NCBI RefSeq assembly: GCF_015477775.1 | Contig: NZ_JADLQO010000003.1 | Coordinates: 372,001 to 436,000 of the forward strand | Source: Nocardia abscessus | Lineage (GTDB): Bacteria; Actinomycetota; Actinomycetes; Mycobacteriales; Mycobacteriaceae | Direction: 5' to 3' | Length of the DNA stretch: 64,000 nt | Shown here: piece after piece, positions 34,532 to 43,547 of the stretch | Layout: each line of letters starts with the position of its first letter | Position numbering within the stretch: the stretch's first letter is position 1 | Program-made: the position numbers and the translations under genes | Notes under the pieces: generated by a model | What the model saw: the letters and a program-made list of their open reading frames with translations, nothing else | The model's database searches: none | Told to the model about the DNA's origin: nothing

Positions 34532-35290
34532 TCAACCGTCGGCGGTGCGGAAAGGCAGGTCCACGACCAGCGCGGTGGCGTTGTCCCTTCCTCCGGCCAG
34601 GAGGGCGTCGTCCACCAGGTTGTTCGCGATCGCGTGGGCGGTGTCACCCTGCGCGAGGATCGCTTTGACGGTGGCGATGCCCAGCGGCTTGTGCACGCCG
34701 TCGGTGCTCAGCAGCAGCCTGCCCGTGCTCGACCCGGTGGCGGCGTACCCGATCTCGTCCGGCCGGACGGTGCGCGCCGAGGTGGTGACCAGATGTCCCA
34801 TTCGCGGCGTGGGAACGAGCCCCCGCGCTCGGTGCAACTCGGCGACGGTGTGGTCGGTGGTGATCTGGTGCAGCGTCCGCCCGTTCCAGCGATACGCGCG
34901 ACAGTCGCCGACCCAGGCAACTTCACAGGGGCCGTCGGGTCGACCGGCGGAAGGCGCTACCGCCACCACGAGCACGCTGTCGGCCGAGGGTTCCGGCACC
35001 TCGCGCAGCAGTTCCTCTTGCGCCGCGAGAATTCCCGCTCGCGCTCCATCGCGGGCTCCGGTGCGTGCCGCCGCGGCCGCCACCGTGCGTGCCGCACGGG
35101 CGCCGAGCAGATGATCTCCGATGCCGTCGGCGACGACGTAGGCGGTGAATCCGGTCGTGGCGTTCGTCTCGATCGCGACCGCGTCGGCGTTGATGGACCG
35201 TGACGAACGCCGAGAGGCCGAAGCGCCCATGGCCGCGCCCAGCCACGATGTCTCGATCCGCGGCATGCTCGCGGTGGTGCCGGTGTGCAT
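34532..35290 (-). CDS. PP2C-type serine/threonine protein phosphatase
   Basis: The protein has 252 residues and is a single catalytic domain without a membrane segment. It keeps the PP2C metal motifs: a VADGIGDH loop, AWVGDCRAYRW, LLLSTDGVHK and the C-terminal GGRDNATALVV. The N-terminal RSSRSINADAV replaces the usual RxxNQD motif and keeps Asn and Asp. I start at the ATG at 35290, with GAGGAG eight bases upstream. Upstream in-frame residues look non-coding. Soluble enzymes of this kind reverse Ser/Thr kinase phosphorylation; no kinase gene is nearby. The first acidic motif is somewhat divergent. Confidence 0.88.
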   Translation of the reverse strand: MHTGTTASMPRIETSWLGAAMGASASRRSSRSINADAVAIETNATTGFTAYVVADGIGDHLLGARAARTVAAAAARTGARDGARAGILAAQEELLREVPEPSADSVLVVAVAPSAGRPDGPCEVAWVGDCRAYRWNGRTLHQITTDHTVAELHRARGLVPTPRMGHLVTTSARTVRPDEIGYAATGSSTGRLLLSTDGVHKPLGIATVKAILAQGDTAHAIANNLVDDALLAGGRDNATALVVDLPFRTADG

Positions 35291-35910
35291 GGGCTGGTCT
35301 CCTCGGGGGCTGGGATCTGAGTGCTGCCGACCAGCACCCTTCAATGAGACCGCTTCAGTATTTGGGCTTCGCGAGAGTCGGCCGTGTGAACGCTGAGAAT
35401 TCGCTCTCGATCTGGTCACGGTCGGTCTCCCGGGCCGCCGCCGCGCACCGGCAATTCACCGGCACCGGCTGATATCACAGCGCATTAATCGATCACCGCT
35501 GTACCTTGTGCCGCACTCCACACGCCGGAGCGTATTTCGCAACATTGTTTCCTGACTCTGGCAATCAATCGGCTCACTGCACGTTGCTCGGCCCATTTAC
35601 GTTCTCCGGCTGTGAAGCATGGGCGCACGCAGCGAATGACTCACCGAGGTCGTCCACCTTCGGCGAGGTCGGCTGGTCCGGACCGAAAACTGTGCCGGAT
35701 GCCGTGACGGCCGCAAACTCGCAGCCGTCGGCTCGCTACGTCCCAGCGCAGTCACGGGGCATCTGCGCGCCCCTCCGCGCCCGGCGGCGCCGCGATCGAA
35801 AAGCCCTCTCGCACAGATGAATCGAAGCGTCGGGTCGAACTCGTGAGAACGGTTCGGCCGACGCACAACTTCGCACGCCGCCCCCAGGTGGGGCGCGGGC
35901 GTGTCCAGGA
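35291..35910. other. Intergenic stretch without a recognisable gene
   Basis: About 620 bases separate the phosphatase and the exporter. Short open frames exist on both strands, but none has a ribosome binding site, family motifs or typical codon bias. The stretch is less GC-rich than the genes. The promoter of the phosphatase gene should lie at its left edge. Confidence 0.6.
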
Positions 35911-36879
35911 ATGGAGTACTACGTGGTCATCGGTCCCGTCCAGGACGCTTCCCTACGTTCCGCGCCGCGGCTGGGCCCGCCGAGCGCGGGCGTGCCCCTC
36001 TCGCTCCTCGTGGTGGGCGCGATGATCAGCATCCAGCTCGGCGCGGTGATCGCCAAGCATCTGTTCTCCCTTGCCTCGCCCGTGACGGTCGCGTGCGCTC
36101 GGATCGTGTTGGCCGGGGCGTTCGCCATGCTGTTGTGGCGGCCGGCGCTGCGGATCGAGCGCACAGCGCTGCTGCCGATCGTCGGACTGGGTGTGGCTAT
36201 CGCGGGCATGAACCTGTGCTTTTATGCGGCACTGGATCGCATTCCGCTGGGTATGGCGGTGACGATCGACTTCATCGGTCCGCTCGCCATTGCTCTGATC
36301 GGGTCGCGGCGCCTGCGCGACGCGCTGTGGGTGGCTCTCGCCGGAGCGGGTGTGTTGCTGCTGGTCGACGGCGACGGGCCGGTGTCATGGAGTGGCGTGC
36401 TGTTCGCGGTGGCAGCCGGCGCGGGATGGGGCGCCTACATCGCCTGCAGCGCTGTGGTCGGCAGGCATACCGCTGGACACGACGGATTGGCGTTGGCGAT
36501 GGGTCTCGGCGGGCTGCTCGCCTTACCGGTGGTGATCGCGAACGATGCTGTGGCGCTGGCAGATCCGATCTTCTTGCTGGGTGCCGCGGCGTTGGCCGTG
36601 CTCTCGTCGCTGGTGCCGCACGCCATCGAGATGGCGGCCCTGCGCCGGATCACTCCCGCGACGTTCGGCGTCATGATGAGCTTGGAGCCGGCGGTGGCGG
36701 CCGGCGTCGGATTGCTCCTGCTCGGCGAGGACATGCGGGCGGCGCAGTGGCTGGGCATCGGCCTGGTGGTCATGGCGTGCGCCGGATCGGCGCGCGGCGC
36801 CCGCGACGACGGCTCGAACGGCGCCGAGGCCGGGTGCGCCGAAATGGCGGTGTCGAGCACCGTAGACAGAGCGATATGA
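35911..36879 (+). CDS. EamA/RhtA-like inner-membrane exporter
   Basis: The protein of about 322 residues has about ten hydrophobic segments in two EamA repeats. The first runs from VPLSLLVVGAMISIQLGAVIAKHLF to ALWVALAGAGVLLLVDG, and the second from WSGVLFAVAAGAGWGAYIACSAVVGR to WLGIGLVVMACAGSA. FYAALDRIPLGMAVTIDFIGPLAIAL and LRRITPATFGVMMSLEPAVAAGVGLLLLGE are characteristic of the threonine/homoserine exporter RhtA branch. It likely exports amino acids or related small molecules. The start is ambiguous: the ATG at 35911 has only a poorly spaced AGGA, whereas the GTG at 35923 has TGGAG six bases upstream. Confidence 0.9.
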   Translation: MEYYVVIGPVQDASLRSAPRLGPPSAGVPLSLLVVGAMISIQLGAVIAKHLFSLASPVTVACARIVLAGAFAMLLWRPALRIERTALLPIVGLGVAIAGMNLCFYAALDRIPLGMAVTIDFIGPLAIALIGSRRLRDALWVALAGAGVLLLVDGDGPVSWSGVLFAVAAGAGWGAYIACSAVVGRHTAGHDGLALAMGLGGLLALPVVIANDAVALADPIFLLGAAALAVLSSLVPHAIEMAALRRITPATFGVMMSLEPAVAAGVGLLLLGEDMRAAQWLGIGLVVMACAGSARGARDDGSNGAEAGCAEMAVSSTVDRAI

Positions 36880-37124
36880 ATTTTCCGGGTGTCCATATCG
36901 CTGCCATGTTTCCGTCGCCACTACCGACAGCCGGGATGACTAGGCACAACGCATTCGTCGAACCGGATTTCCGATAGATCGCCACGTCGCCGGTGACATA
37001 GACAACATCGGAAACTCGGTCGAATTCACCGCCCTACCCGCGGGTACGTGATCAAATGCTCAACAACTGTCGTCTCGAACCGTGGTGCCGCGCGCGGGTC
37101 CCAAGAATTCAGGAGGTCGTGATT

Positions 37125-38408
37125 GTGGTCGACGCAAGCGTGCCCACGCTGCGTCCGTCCGAGCTGGAAAGGTTGGCTCAGCTCGACGAACACAACGAAC
37201 TTTCAGCCGAACATGTGCGAGCGACCTCGCAGCGGCTCGGCGTGCCGGAGGAAAACCTGTGGCGGTGGCTGACGGACCGTCGCGACGCCTCCGCGCCCAC
37301 CACGCGGCTCGATGTCCCTGAGCCGGCGACCACGCGGATCGTTGTCCCCGAGCCCCCGACCAGGCAGGTCGGCTACGGGCAGAGCAGTCACCGGCCATCG
37401 CGCATCATCACTCTCTCCGAAGCGGTCGGGGGCGAGTTGTTGCCGCAGATCCCGGATGGCGACGTCACCACCTTCCGGGCGGATGCCTACCGAAGCCTGC
37501 CGTCGGCGGAGTTCGAGCGCATCGACGCCGTCTATTCCGACGGAATCCAGACGACTTGCCGGTGGCTGGCCGAACACACCGGGCAGCCGTGCAGGCACAA
37601 CCTGAACCAGAACGGCGGGGGAAGCTGGCTGGGCCCCCGAGGGGCCGGTCTCGCCGAATACATGCTCGCGGTGCTGCAACCACGCCTCACCACACCGGAT
37701 CGCTTCCAACACGGCCGTGGCGCCGGTGTGGTGGACGAGTGGAACGACATCCTGAGCCTGTACAGGTTCCTCGGCGGGCTGGTTGCCGACAGCCCCAGCC
37801 GTGGGCACACGATCACACGCCTGCGGGGTGCTCAAGCGGCGTTCCTGCTGCACGGTCTACGACTGGACCTGCCGACGGATCTGCCGTACTCGGTCGGGCC
37901 GGGGCTGACGACGGTCCCGATCGACCACGACGTCATCGCCCGGGTCCGCGCCCGGACCACCGATCCGGTCGACGCGGCGGCGATCACCACCGCACTCTTC
38001 ACCGGCGCCACCGCGATGGAACTCAACGCGATTCCCTGTGTCGCGCTCACCGCGGACGCACTGATCTTCAACGGCCCGATCGGCTACACCCGTGCGTCCG
38101 ACCTGTATGTGTGGGTGGTGCCGCCGGTGGCGCGCCCGTTGCTCTACGAAGCCCGCGCCTACCAGGAATCGCGTGACGCACCCAACGACAAACTGTTCGC
38201 CGGCGCCATCGGCGGAGCAGGCTTCCGCCTGCGCAGGCTCGCGGCGGCGTGTGAGGTGATCCTCCCGGACCTGTACCACTGGCACCACAGCTGGATCCGC
38301 CATGCGGGTCTGCTCCGGATGTCCGAACAACCGACCCCGGCCCGGAATACCGATCTGCTGTTCGGACTGAAACTCGCACCCCGGCCCCGCCGCCGCCGCG
38401 CACGCTGA
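37125..38408 (+). CDS. Unrecognised protein with N-terminal HTH and recombinase-like C-terminal half
   Basis: The protein has 427 residues with the GTG at 37125, which is preceded by a perfect AGGAGG (37111-37116) eight bases upstream. I do not recognise the family. Residues 1-55 (LDEHNELSAEHVRATSQRLG, VPEENLWRWLTDRR) resemble the HTH seen at the start of actinobacterial Mu-type transposases. A proline/threonine-rich linker follows. The last third (AAAITTALFTGATAMELNAI and YHWHHSWIRHAGLL) resembles the TGLRxxE and HDLRHT boxes of tyrosine recombinases. The expected catalytic arginines and tyrosine are not evident, so enzyme activity is unlikely. It could be a domesticated recombinase or simply an unrelated helical DNA-binding protein. 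It is monocistronic. Confidence 0.75.
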   Translation: MVDASVPTLRPSELERLAQLDEHNELSAEHVRATSQRLGVPEENLWRWLTDRRDASAPTTRLDVPEPATTRIVVPEPPTRQVGYGQSSHRPSRIITLSEAVGGELLPQIPDGDVTTFRADAYRSLPSAEFERIDAVYSDGIQTTCRWLAEHTGQPCRHNLNQNGGGSWLGPRGAGLAEYMLAVLQPRLTTPDRFQHGRGAGVVDEWNDILSLYRFLGGLVADSPSRGHTITRLRGAQAAFLLHGLRLDLPTDLPYSVGPGLTTVPIDHDVIARVRARTTDPVDAAAITTALFTGATAMELNAIPCVALTADALIFNGPIGYTRASDLYVWVVPPVARPLLYEARAYQESRDAPNDKLFAGAIGGAGFRLRRLAAACEVILPDLYHWHHSWIRHAGLLRMSEQPTPARNTDLLFGLKLAPRPRRRRAR

Positions 38409-38561
38409 GCGAGACGACCGGCGAGAAGCCGAGTGGTATGCCGGACGGCCGCCATGGCGACCGGACGGCGCGGTCCGAGGGATGCGGATTCGTCAGCGAC
38501 GCCGAACCGGGCGGTCACCGAGCGCCTCACCGCGGAATGGGGGTGCCTCGGTGCGGCGAGG

Positions 38562-38900
38562 TCAGCCGACGTCGTCGAGGAGATGCCGGGGTGCGGCCTG
38601 GCGCCAGGAGTCGAGCACGATGGCTTCCAGCTCGTCACGGTCGTCCAGGGCGGTGAGGCGTGCGCGGACCCAGGCGTTGTTGGCTTCGTGCGCCGCGATC
38701 CAGAACTTGTCCGGTTCGGCGACGACGAGTTCGTCGCGTTCGGCGATGGGGCATCGGACCGCCATCGATGTCTCCGCCTCGGGCAGAGTGAGGAACAGTT
38801 TGCCGCCGACCCGGAAGGTCGGCATGCCCCACGTGAACTGTTCGGACGTCTCCGGCAGCGACAGCGCGAACGTTCGGACATCGTCCCCGGTGAAACTCAT
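38562..38900 (-). CDS. MmcQ/YjbR-family protein
   Basis: The 112-residue protein starts at ATG 38900 with GGAAGG nine bases upstream. It shows the family layout: an N-terminal VRTFALSLPETSEQFTWGMPTFRVGGKLF (SLPE..EQ..WG.PTFRV.GK.F), an IAERDELVVAEPDKFWIAAH middle, then WVRARLTALDDRDELEAIVLDSWRQAAPR. These are small CyaY-like DNA-binding folds of unknown physiological role. The gene is flanked by degenerate sequence on the 5' side, where an acyl-CoA carboxylase remnant lies in the opposite orientation. Confidence 0.87.
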   Translation of the reverse strand: MSFTGDDVRTFALSLPETSEQFTWGMPTFRVGGKLFLTLPEAETSMAVRCPIAERDELVVAEPDKFWIAAHEANNAWVRARLTALDDRDELEAIVLDSWRQAAPRHLLDDVG

Positions 38901-38995
38901 GTACCGAATCCTTCCAGGCCACAACGGAACTTCGGTACGCGGTCGAGGGCGGAGCCGAATCGCCCGGACGCAGCCGGGCACCTGTCCGCGCGCCG

Positions 38996-39191
38996 TGGTG
39001 CGGGAGTTCATGATCGCCCAGGACAACGCGATCGTTGCCACCCCGTGGATCGCGGCCGAACGCGGATACATCGACGCCGTCATCGAACCGTCCCGTACCC
39101 GGCTGGAGATACGGCACGCGCTGGGACTTCTGCGGGACGAGGAAGCCGCCCGGAACGCAACCCGCGCAAGCACAGCCTGTACCCGATGTAG
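38996..39191 (+). pseudogene. Acyl-CoA carboxylase beta-subunit C-terminal remnant
   Basis: VVREFMIAQDNAIVATPWIAAERGYIDAVIEP, TRLEIRHALGLLRDEEAARN is read in one frame. The next frame gives RNPRKHSLYPM and a stop at 39191. Together these match the carboxyltransferase beta-subunit C-terminus (NPYVAAERGYVDAVI...TR...LRxK...RKHxLxP). Everything upstream is missing and a one-base shift lies near 39165. Confidence 0.75.
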
Positions 39192-39339
39192 CGCAGTGCG
39201 CGGGTGATCCGCGGGTCGTAGACCCGGTACACGGTTTCCGTGAGCGTCGTTGCCGGTGCTTCGACCTGCGGTTTTCCTGCTGCTGGGCTGGGTATGCGCC
39301 CAAGAGGGCAGAACGTCCGCGGTCGGAGGAGTTGCGGGC

Positions 39340-40794
39340 ATGGAGTGGTTCACGGCGTCCGAATACTGGTTGAGCAGGCAGCTGCTGACCCGCGGCGTCG
39401 CGGCCGTCTACCTGATCGCCTTCGTCGTGGCCGCCCGGCAATTCCGGGCGCTTCTCGGCGAGCACGGCATGCTGCCGGTGCCGCGATGGCTGGCCCGGCG
39501 GTCCTTCCGGCAGACGCCGAGTATTTTCCATCTCCACTACTCCGACCGGTTCTTCGCCGCTGTGTGCTGGATGGGGGCGGCGCTGTCCGCGGCGATGCTG
39601 GCCGGCGCGGCCGACCTGGTGCCGCTGTGGGCGGCGATGCTGATGTGGACGGCGTTGTGGGTGCTCTACCTGTCGATCGTCAACGTGGGCCAGGAATGGT
39701 ATGCGTTCGGCTGGGAGTCGCTGCTGCTGGAATGCGGGTTCCTCGTGATCTTCCTCGGCAACGACCGGACCGCGCCACCGGTTCTGGTGCTGTGGCTCGC
39801 GCGCTGGCTGCTGTTCCGCGTGGAGTTCGGCGCCGGACTGATCAAAATGCGTGGCGACCCGTGCTGGCGCGATCTGACCTGCCTCTACTACCACCACGAG
39901 ACACAGCCGATGCCCGGGCCGCTGAGCTGGTTCTTCCACCACCTGCCCAAGCCGCTGCACCGGGCCGAGGTGGCGGGCAACCACTTCGCCCAGCTCGTGG
40001 TGCCCTTCGGGTTGTTCGCCCCGCAGCCGGTGGCGAGCATCGCGGCGGCCGTCGTCATCATCACCCAGCTGTGGCTGGTGCTGTCGGGAAATTTCGCCTG
40101 GCTGAACTGGCTGACGATCGTGCTCGCCTGCGGCGCGATCAGCGTGCCCGCGGGAGCGCTGCTACCGGTGCCCGCCGCGCCGCCTCTGCCGGGTCCGCCG
40201 CCGTGGTTCGTCGGCCTGGTCATCGGGTTCACCATGCTGGTGGTGGTCCGCAGCTACCGGCCCGCGCGCAACCTGATCTCCCGCGACCAGGCCATGAACC
40301 GGTCGTTCGATCCCTACCACTTGGTCAACACCTACGGAGCGTTCGGCAGCATCGGCCGTACCCGCTTCGAGGTGGTCGTCGAAGGCACCGACGAAGCCAC
40401 CGTCACCGACCGGACACTGTGGCGGGAATACGAGTTCAAAGGCAAACCCGGCGACCCACACCGCCTCCCACGGCAGTGGGCGCCGTACCATCTGCGGCTG
40501 GACTGGCTGATGTGGTTCGCCGCTGCCTCACCGCGGTACGCACAGCCGTGGCTGGGTCCGTTCCTCGCCCGACTGCTGGAAAACGATCCGGCCACACTGC
40601 GCCTGCTGCGGCACAACCCTTTCGCCGAAGCGGCACCGCGCTTCGTCCGCGCGCAACTGTACCTGTACCGCTTCACCACACCCCGCGAGTTGGCCCGCAC
40701 CGGGGCGTGGTGGCACCGCACGCTGGTGAGCCCCTACCTCCCGCCCGTTTCCCTCGACGAACTGCGATATCGCAGGCATGCCCGCCCTCAATGA
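39340..40794 (+). CDS. Lipase maturation factor family membrane protein
   Basis: The 484-residue protein starts with MEWFTASEYWLSRQLLTRGVAA, typical of bacterial lipase maturation factor (LMF/DUF1222) proteins. GGAGGAG lies eight bases before the ATG at 39340, so the longer TTG start at 39250 is rejected. Several hydrophobic segments follow. Signatures include FHLHYSDRF, FGWESLLLECGFLVIFL, FRVEFGAGLIKMRGDPCWRDLTCLYYHHETQPMP (given here in parts: GAGLIKMRGD and LTCLYYHHETQP), and the soluble C-terminal WREYEFKGKPGD, RQWAPYHLRLDWLMWFAA and PFLARLLEND. In vertebrates LMF1 helps fold secreted lipases in the ER. The bacterial role is undetermined but probably concerns membrane or exported proteins. 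Confidence 0.92.
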   Translation: MEWFTASEYWLSRQLLTRGVAAVYLIAFVVAARQFRALLGEHGMLPVPRWLARRSFRQTPSIFHLHYSDRFFAAVCWMGAALSAAMLAGAADLVPLWAAMLMWTALWVLYLSIVNVGQEWYAFGWESLLLECGFLVIFLGNDRTAPPVLVLWLARWLLFRVEFGAGLIKMRGDPCWRDLTCLYYHHETQPMPGPLSWFFHHLPKPLHRAEVAGNHFAQLVVPFGLFAPQPVASIAAAVVIITQLWLVLSGNFAWLNWLTIVLACGAISVPAGALLPVPAAPPLPGPPPWFVGLVIGFTMLVVVRSYRPARNLISRDQAMNRSFDPYHLVNTYGAFGSIGRTRFEVVVEGTDEATVTDRTLWREYEFKGKPGDPHRLPRQWAPYHLRLDWLMWFAAASPRYAQPWLGPFLARLLENDPATLRLLRHNPFAEAAPRFVRAQLYLYRFTTPRELARTGAWWHRTLVSPYLPPVSLDELRYRRHARPQ

Positions 40795-40940
40795 CGCTCG
40801 GGCTGCACGCCTATCGAGCCGAGACCGCCCGGGTGGGAGCCGCGCGGTCAGGCCGGTGTTATTCGCCACAGTGGCGTGGCGACGATCGGCGGCGAAAGCG
40901 GGTATGCGACCGAGTGACGCAACCGACCGAAGGAGGATGT

Positions 40941-41087
40941 ATGTCCATTTCGGCCTCGCGCTCGCAGTTTCGCGCCGACCGACGCGGTGACAGTGCTGAT
41001 CCCGGCACCGAGGGTCCCGTCGAAACAACCGTCGTGGCATGGATCTCGATGCTGATCGTGCTGAGCATCGCACTGGTACTGCTGTAA
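40941..41087 (+). CDS. Small single-pass membrane protein, 48 residues
   Basis: An ATG at 40941 with AGGAGG four bases before it opens a short frame. It has a charged N-terminal half (RSQFRADRRGDSADPGTEG) and a C-terminal hydrophobic helix (VVAWISMLIVLSIALVLL) ending at the last residue. The strong ribosome binding site and the clean amphipathic layout support a real gene. It directly precedes the MscS channel gene and may be co-transcribed. Function unknown. Confidence 0.65.
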   Translation: MSISASRSQFRADRRGDSADPGTEGPVETTVVAWISMLIVLSIALVLL

Positions 41088-41179
41088 AACACCGCCCCGC
41101 AGCGTGTTGCGCTGCCGTAGCGGCGAAACGTGCGGCAGCGCAGCTGATCCGGGTGGACGAAGAGAAGGAGTTCGATCTC

Positions 41180-42283
41180 TTGGAGGAAGTACTACGGCCG
41201 CTCATCGTCGTGTTCGGTACGGTCGCGATCACCGTTCTCGCCGGTCTGCTGATCGATCGACTCTTGCGGTACAGCGCGCGCAGACGTCCTGGTACCCAAC
41301 TCCCCATGCTGTTGCGCCGGGTGCAATTGCCCGTGCAGGTATTGCTCGGATCACTGGCATTGCACGCCACTTACCCACTGGCACAACTCGATCTACGCCA
41401 GGACGCGATGATCCGAACCGTCCTGGCCACCGCCGCGATCATGGCGGCGGCATGGCTCGTCATTCGCGCCGCCGACGCCTTCGCGGAGAACATGCTGCGC
41501 TCCTATGCCCGGCGCACGCAGGAGATCACGCGGGTGCGGCAGTTGCGCACCCAGCTCGGCCTGGTGCGCCGCATCGTCACATCGGTCCTGGTGGTCACGA
41601 CCGCCGCCGTGGCGATCCTGCTGCTGTTCCCGAGTCTGCGAACCCTGGGCACCTCGTTGCTGGCCTCGGCGGGGGTGATCGGAATCATCGCGGGCGTCGC
41701 CGCGCAGTCGACGCTGAGCAATCTGATCGCCGGTTTGCAGATCGCCTTCGGTGACTCGGTGAAGATCGGGGACACGGTTGTCGTGGAGGGGGAGTGGGGC
41801 ATCGTCGAGGAGATCACCCTCGCGTTCCTGACCGTGCGGATCTGGGATGACCGGAGGCTGACCATGCCGGTCTCCTACTTCAACAACAAGCCGTACGAGA
41901 ACTGGTCACGTGGTGGCCCGGAGATCACCGGCACCGTCTTCTTGTATCTCGACCACAGCACTCCGGTGCCGTTGCTGCGGGAACACCTGGGGGAGTATCT
42001 GCGTGAGCGAGCGGACTGGGACGGCCGCGACTGGGGTCTGGTGGTCACCGACAGCACGCCCACGAACATCGTGGTGCGCGCGACGATGTCGGCGGCCAAT
42101 GCCGACGACGTCTGGAACTTGCGCTGCGCGGTCCGCGAGGAACTGCTCGACTGGCTCGGCCGCAACCATCCGCACGCCCTGCCGAAGATCGCCACCGCGA
42201 TCACCGAGCCCGCCACCGGCGACCGCCACTTGGCGCTGGCGGGCGGCCGTTCCGGCGACGAGGGCGACGGTTACCGCGACTGA
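41180..42283 (+). CDS. MscS-family mechanosensitive ion channel
   Basis: The protein has about 367 residues. It has several N-terminal transmembrane segments (LRPLIVVFGTVAITVLAGLLI, MIRTVLATAAIMAAAWLVI, IVTSVLVVTTAAVAILLLF) and a pore-lining TM3 that is alanine/glycine-rich (LLASAGVIGIIAGVAAQSTL followed by NLIAGLQIAFGDSVKIGDTV). The MscS beta domain follows (VEGEWGIVEEITLAFLTVRIWDDRRLTMPVSYF in part: GIVEEITL and MPVSYF). It should release solutes on hypo-osmotic shock. I prefer the TTG at 41180, with AAGGAG nine bases upstream, giving MEEVLRPL; a GTG at 41153 is the alternative. The preceding small membrane gene is 92 bases away. Confidence 0.92.
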   Translation: MEEVLRPLIVVFGTVAITVLAGLLIDRLLRYSARRRPGTQLPMLLRRVQLPVQVLLGSLALHATYPLAQLDLRQDAMIRTVLATAAIMAAAWLVIRAADAFAENMLRSYARRTQEITRVRQLRTQLGLVRRIVTSVLVVTTAAVAILLLFPSLRTLGTSLLASAGVIGIIAGVAAQSTLSNLIAGLQIAFGDSVKIGDTVVVEGEWGIVEEITLAFLTVRIWDDRRLTMPVSYFNNKPYENWSRGGPEITGTVFLYLDHSTPVPLLREHLGEYLRERADWDGRDWGLVVTDSTPTNIVVRATMSAANADDVWNLRCAVREELLDWLGRNHPHALPKIATAITEPATGDRHLALAGGRSGDEGDGYRD

Positions 42284-42412
42284 CCCGCCACCGGTCGGTA
42301 CCCCGCCCCGCTCTCGGCGTGCCCGGTATCGCGCGCTCGCAGGCAGCGAGATCATGTCCCAGTGCGGCGCTGATATCGTGTGTCCCGGCTGGCAGATGCC
42401 GGGGGGCAGATC

Positions 42413-42762
42413 GTGGCGGATTCGTTGGGCGGCGTCGGCGCGAGCTTCTTCGCCGGAACCGCTTGGCACTACGCGCGCTATCGTCCGGGCAATCCGCAGT
42501 CGTTCTTCGACGACATAAGGCGGCGGCTCCGGCTCGACGGCTCGGTCGACTGCTCGACCTGGGATGCGGCACAGGTCAACTGACCGTTCCGCTCGCACCG
42601 CACGTGGCCGAAGCGGCCACATCGCTGCCACTGCATCGGTTGCTGGGCGACCGGCGGACCGCCTTCGAACAAGCGGTCAGCGACGCCATGCTCGCGATCG
42701 ACCCCGCGGGACGCTTCGTCGAACCGGTCGCGTCGGAAGTGCTGATCGCTATCAAGAGCTAG
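42413..42762 (+). pseudogene. Class I SAM-dependent methyltransferase remnant
   Basis: Frame one reads SFFAGTAWHYARYRPGNPQS, FFDDIRRRLRLDG and then breaks near 42543, apparently by loss of one base. The next frame continues RLLDLGCGTGQLTVPLAPHVAEA, the SAM-binding motif I. It then jumps directly to a C-terminal-like LHRLLGDRRTAFEQAVSDAML, FVEPVASEVLIAIKS and a stop. The middle of the normal roughly 250-residue enzyme is missing, so the product is non-functional. Confidence 0.75.
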
Positions 42763-42805
42763 GGCCCGAACCGGCTGAGCCGGACAGGATGCCGCGCATC
42801 GATGG

Positions 42806-43306
42806 TCAGGGCCTCGGGAGCGTATGCAAACTCACCCGGCTCAGCCGGCCTGCCCGTATTTGCGCGGTCAGGAATGTGTGCTCCGGTTGCCTGCGCCGAT
42901 CTGTCGGCGAGCCGGGGTTGAGCAGGCGCAATCCGGTGTCGGCGACACTGTCCCAGGGGATGTGACTGTGCCCGAAGACGAGCACGTCGGTGTCCGGGAA
43001 CTTCCGGGCGCAGCGTTCCTCCCGGCCCGTCGCCGGCCCGGTCTCGTGCACGACCGCCAGTCTCAGCCCATCGAGGTCGGCGTGGGCGATCTCCGGTAGC
43101 CGCGCGCGGAGTGCGGGACCGTCGTTGTTGCCGTAAACGCCGATGAGGCGTTGGCTGCGCGCTTCCAATCGGTCCAGCAGGGCGAGCTCCACCCAGTCGC
43201 CCGCGTGCACCACCACGTCGGCCGCGTCGACCTCGCGCCAGAGCGTCTCCGGCAGATCCCGCGCCCGCTTCGGCACGTGCGTATCGGCGATGATCAGCAA
43301 GCGCAT
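42806..43306 (-). CDS. YfcE-type metallophosphoesterase
   Basis: The 166-residue single-domain calcineurin-like phosphoesterase has all metal-binding blocks: D-x-H in IIADTHVP, GD in VVHAGDWVE, GNND in GVYGNNDGP, and GHSHIP near the C-terminus, followed by LLNPGSPTDRRR. It belongs to the small YfcE/MJ0936 group of phosphodiesterases with a dinuclear metal centre; the natural substrate is unknown. Start is ATG at 43306, the first in-frame codon that gives the MRLLIIADTH start normal for the group. The ribosome binding site is weak. It is convergent with the methyltransferase remnant. Confidence 0.93.
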   Translation of the reverse strand: MRLLIIADTHVPKRARDLPETLWREVDAADVVVHAGDWVELALLDRLEARSQRLIGVYGNNDGPALRARLPEIAHADLDGLRLAVVHETGPATGREERCARKFPDTDVLVFGHSHIPWDSVADTGLRLLNPGSPTDRRRQPEHTFLTAQIRAGRLSRVSLHTLPRP

Positions 43307-43547
43307 AGTGACCGGTGTACCACGCCGGCGAGCGCGCCTCGGCCCACTCCGCAGCGGGGGTTCGGGCGGGCGGCATTATCCCGGCTGCCCAGCAGGCGGC
43401 GCAGCCCATTCCTGGAGTGATATCAATCACACCTGCCGTGTGGCTCGGTGGAGATTGGACGCCCGAACGTGGGTATGCCCCGGCGTAACGGTGGCGCGAC
43501 GCGGCGCTCCGGTACGACAGTTTCCATCGCGTAGTCCGGGAGGGCTT

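Noticed and set aside
35506..35866. Small open frames in the gap between phosphatase and exporter
   Set aside because: They have no ribosome binding sites, no motifs and unlikely amino-acid composition.
38433..39207. Long plus-strand frames across the MmcQ/YjbR gene
   Set aside because: They are antisense to a recognisable gene; only their ends carry the acyl-CoA carboxylase remnant, which is listed separately.
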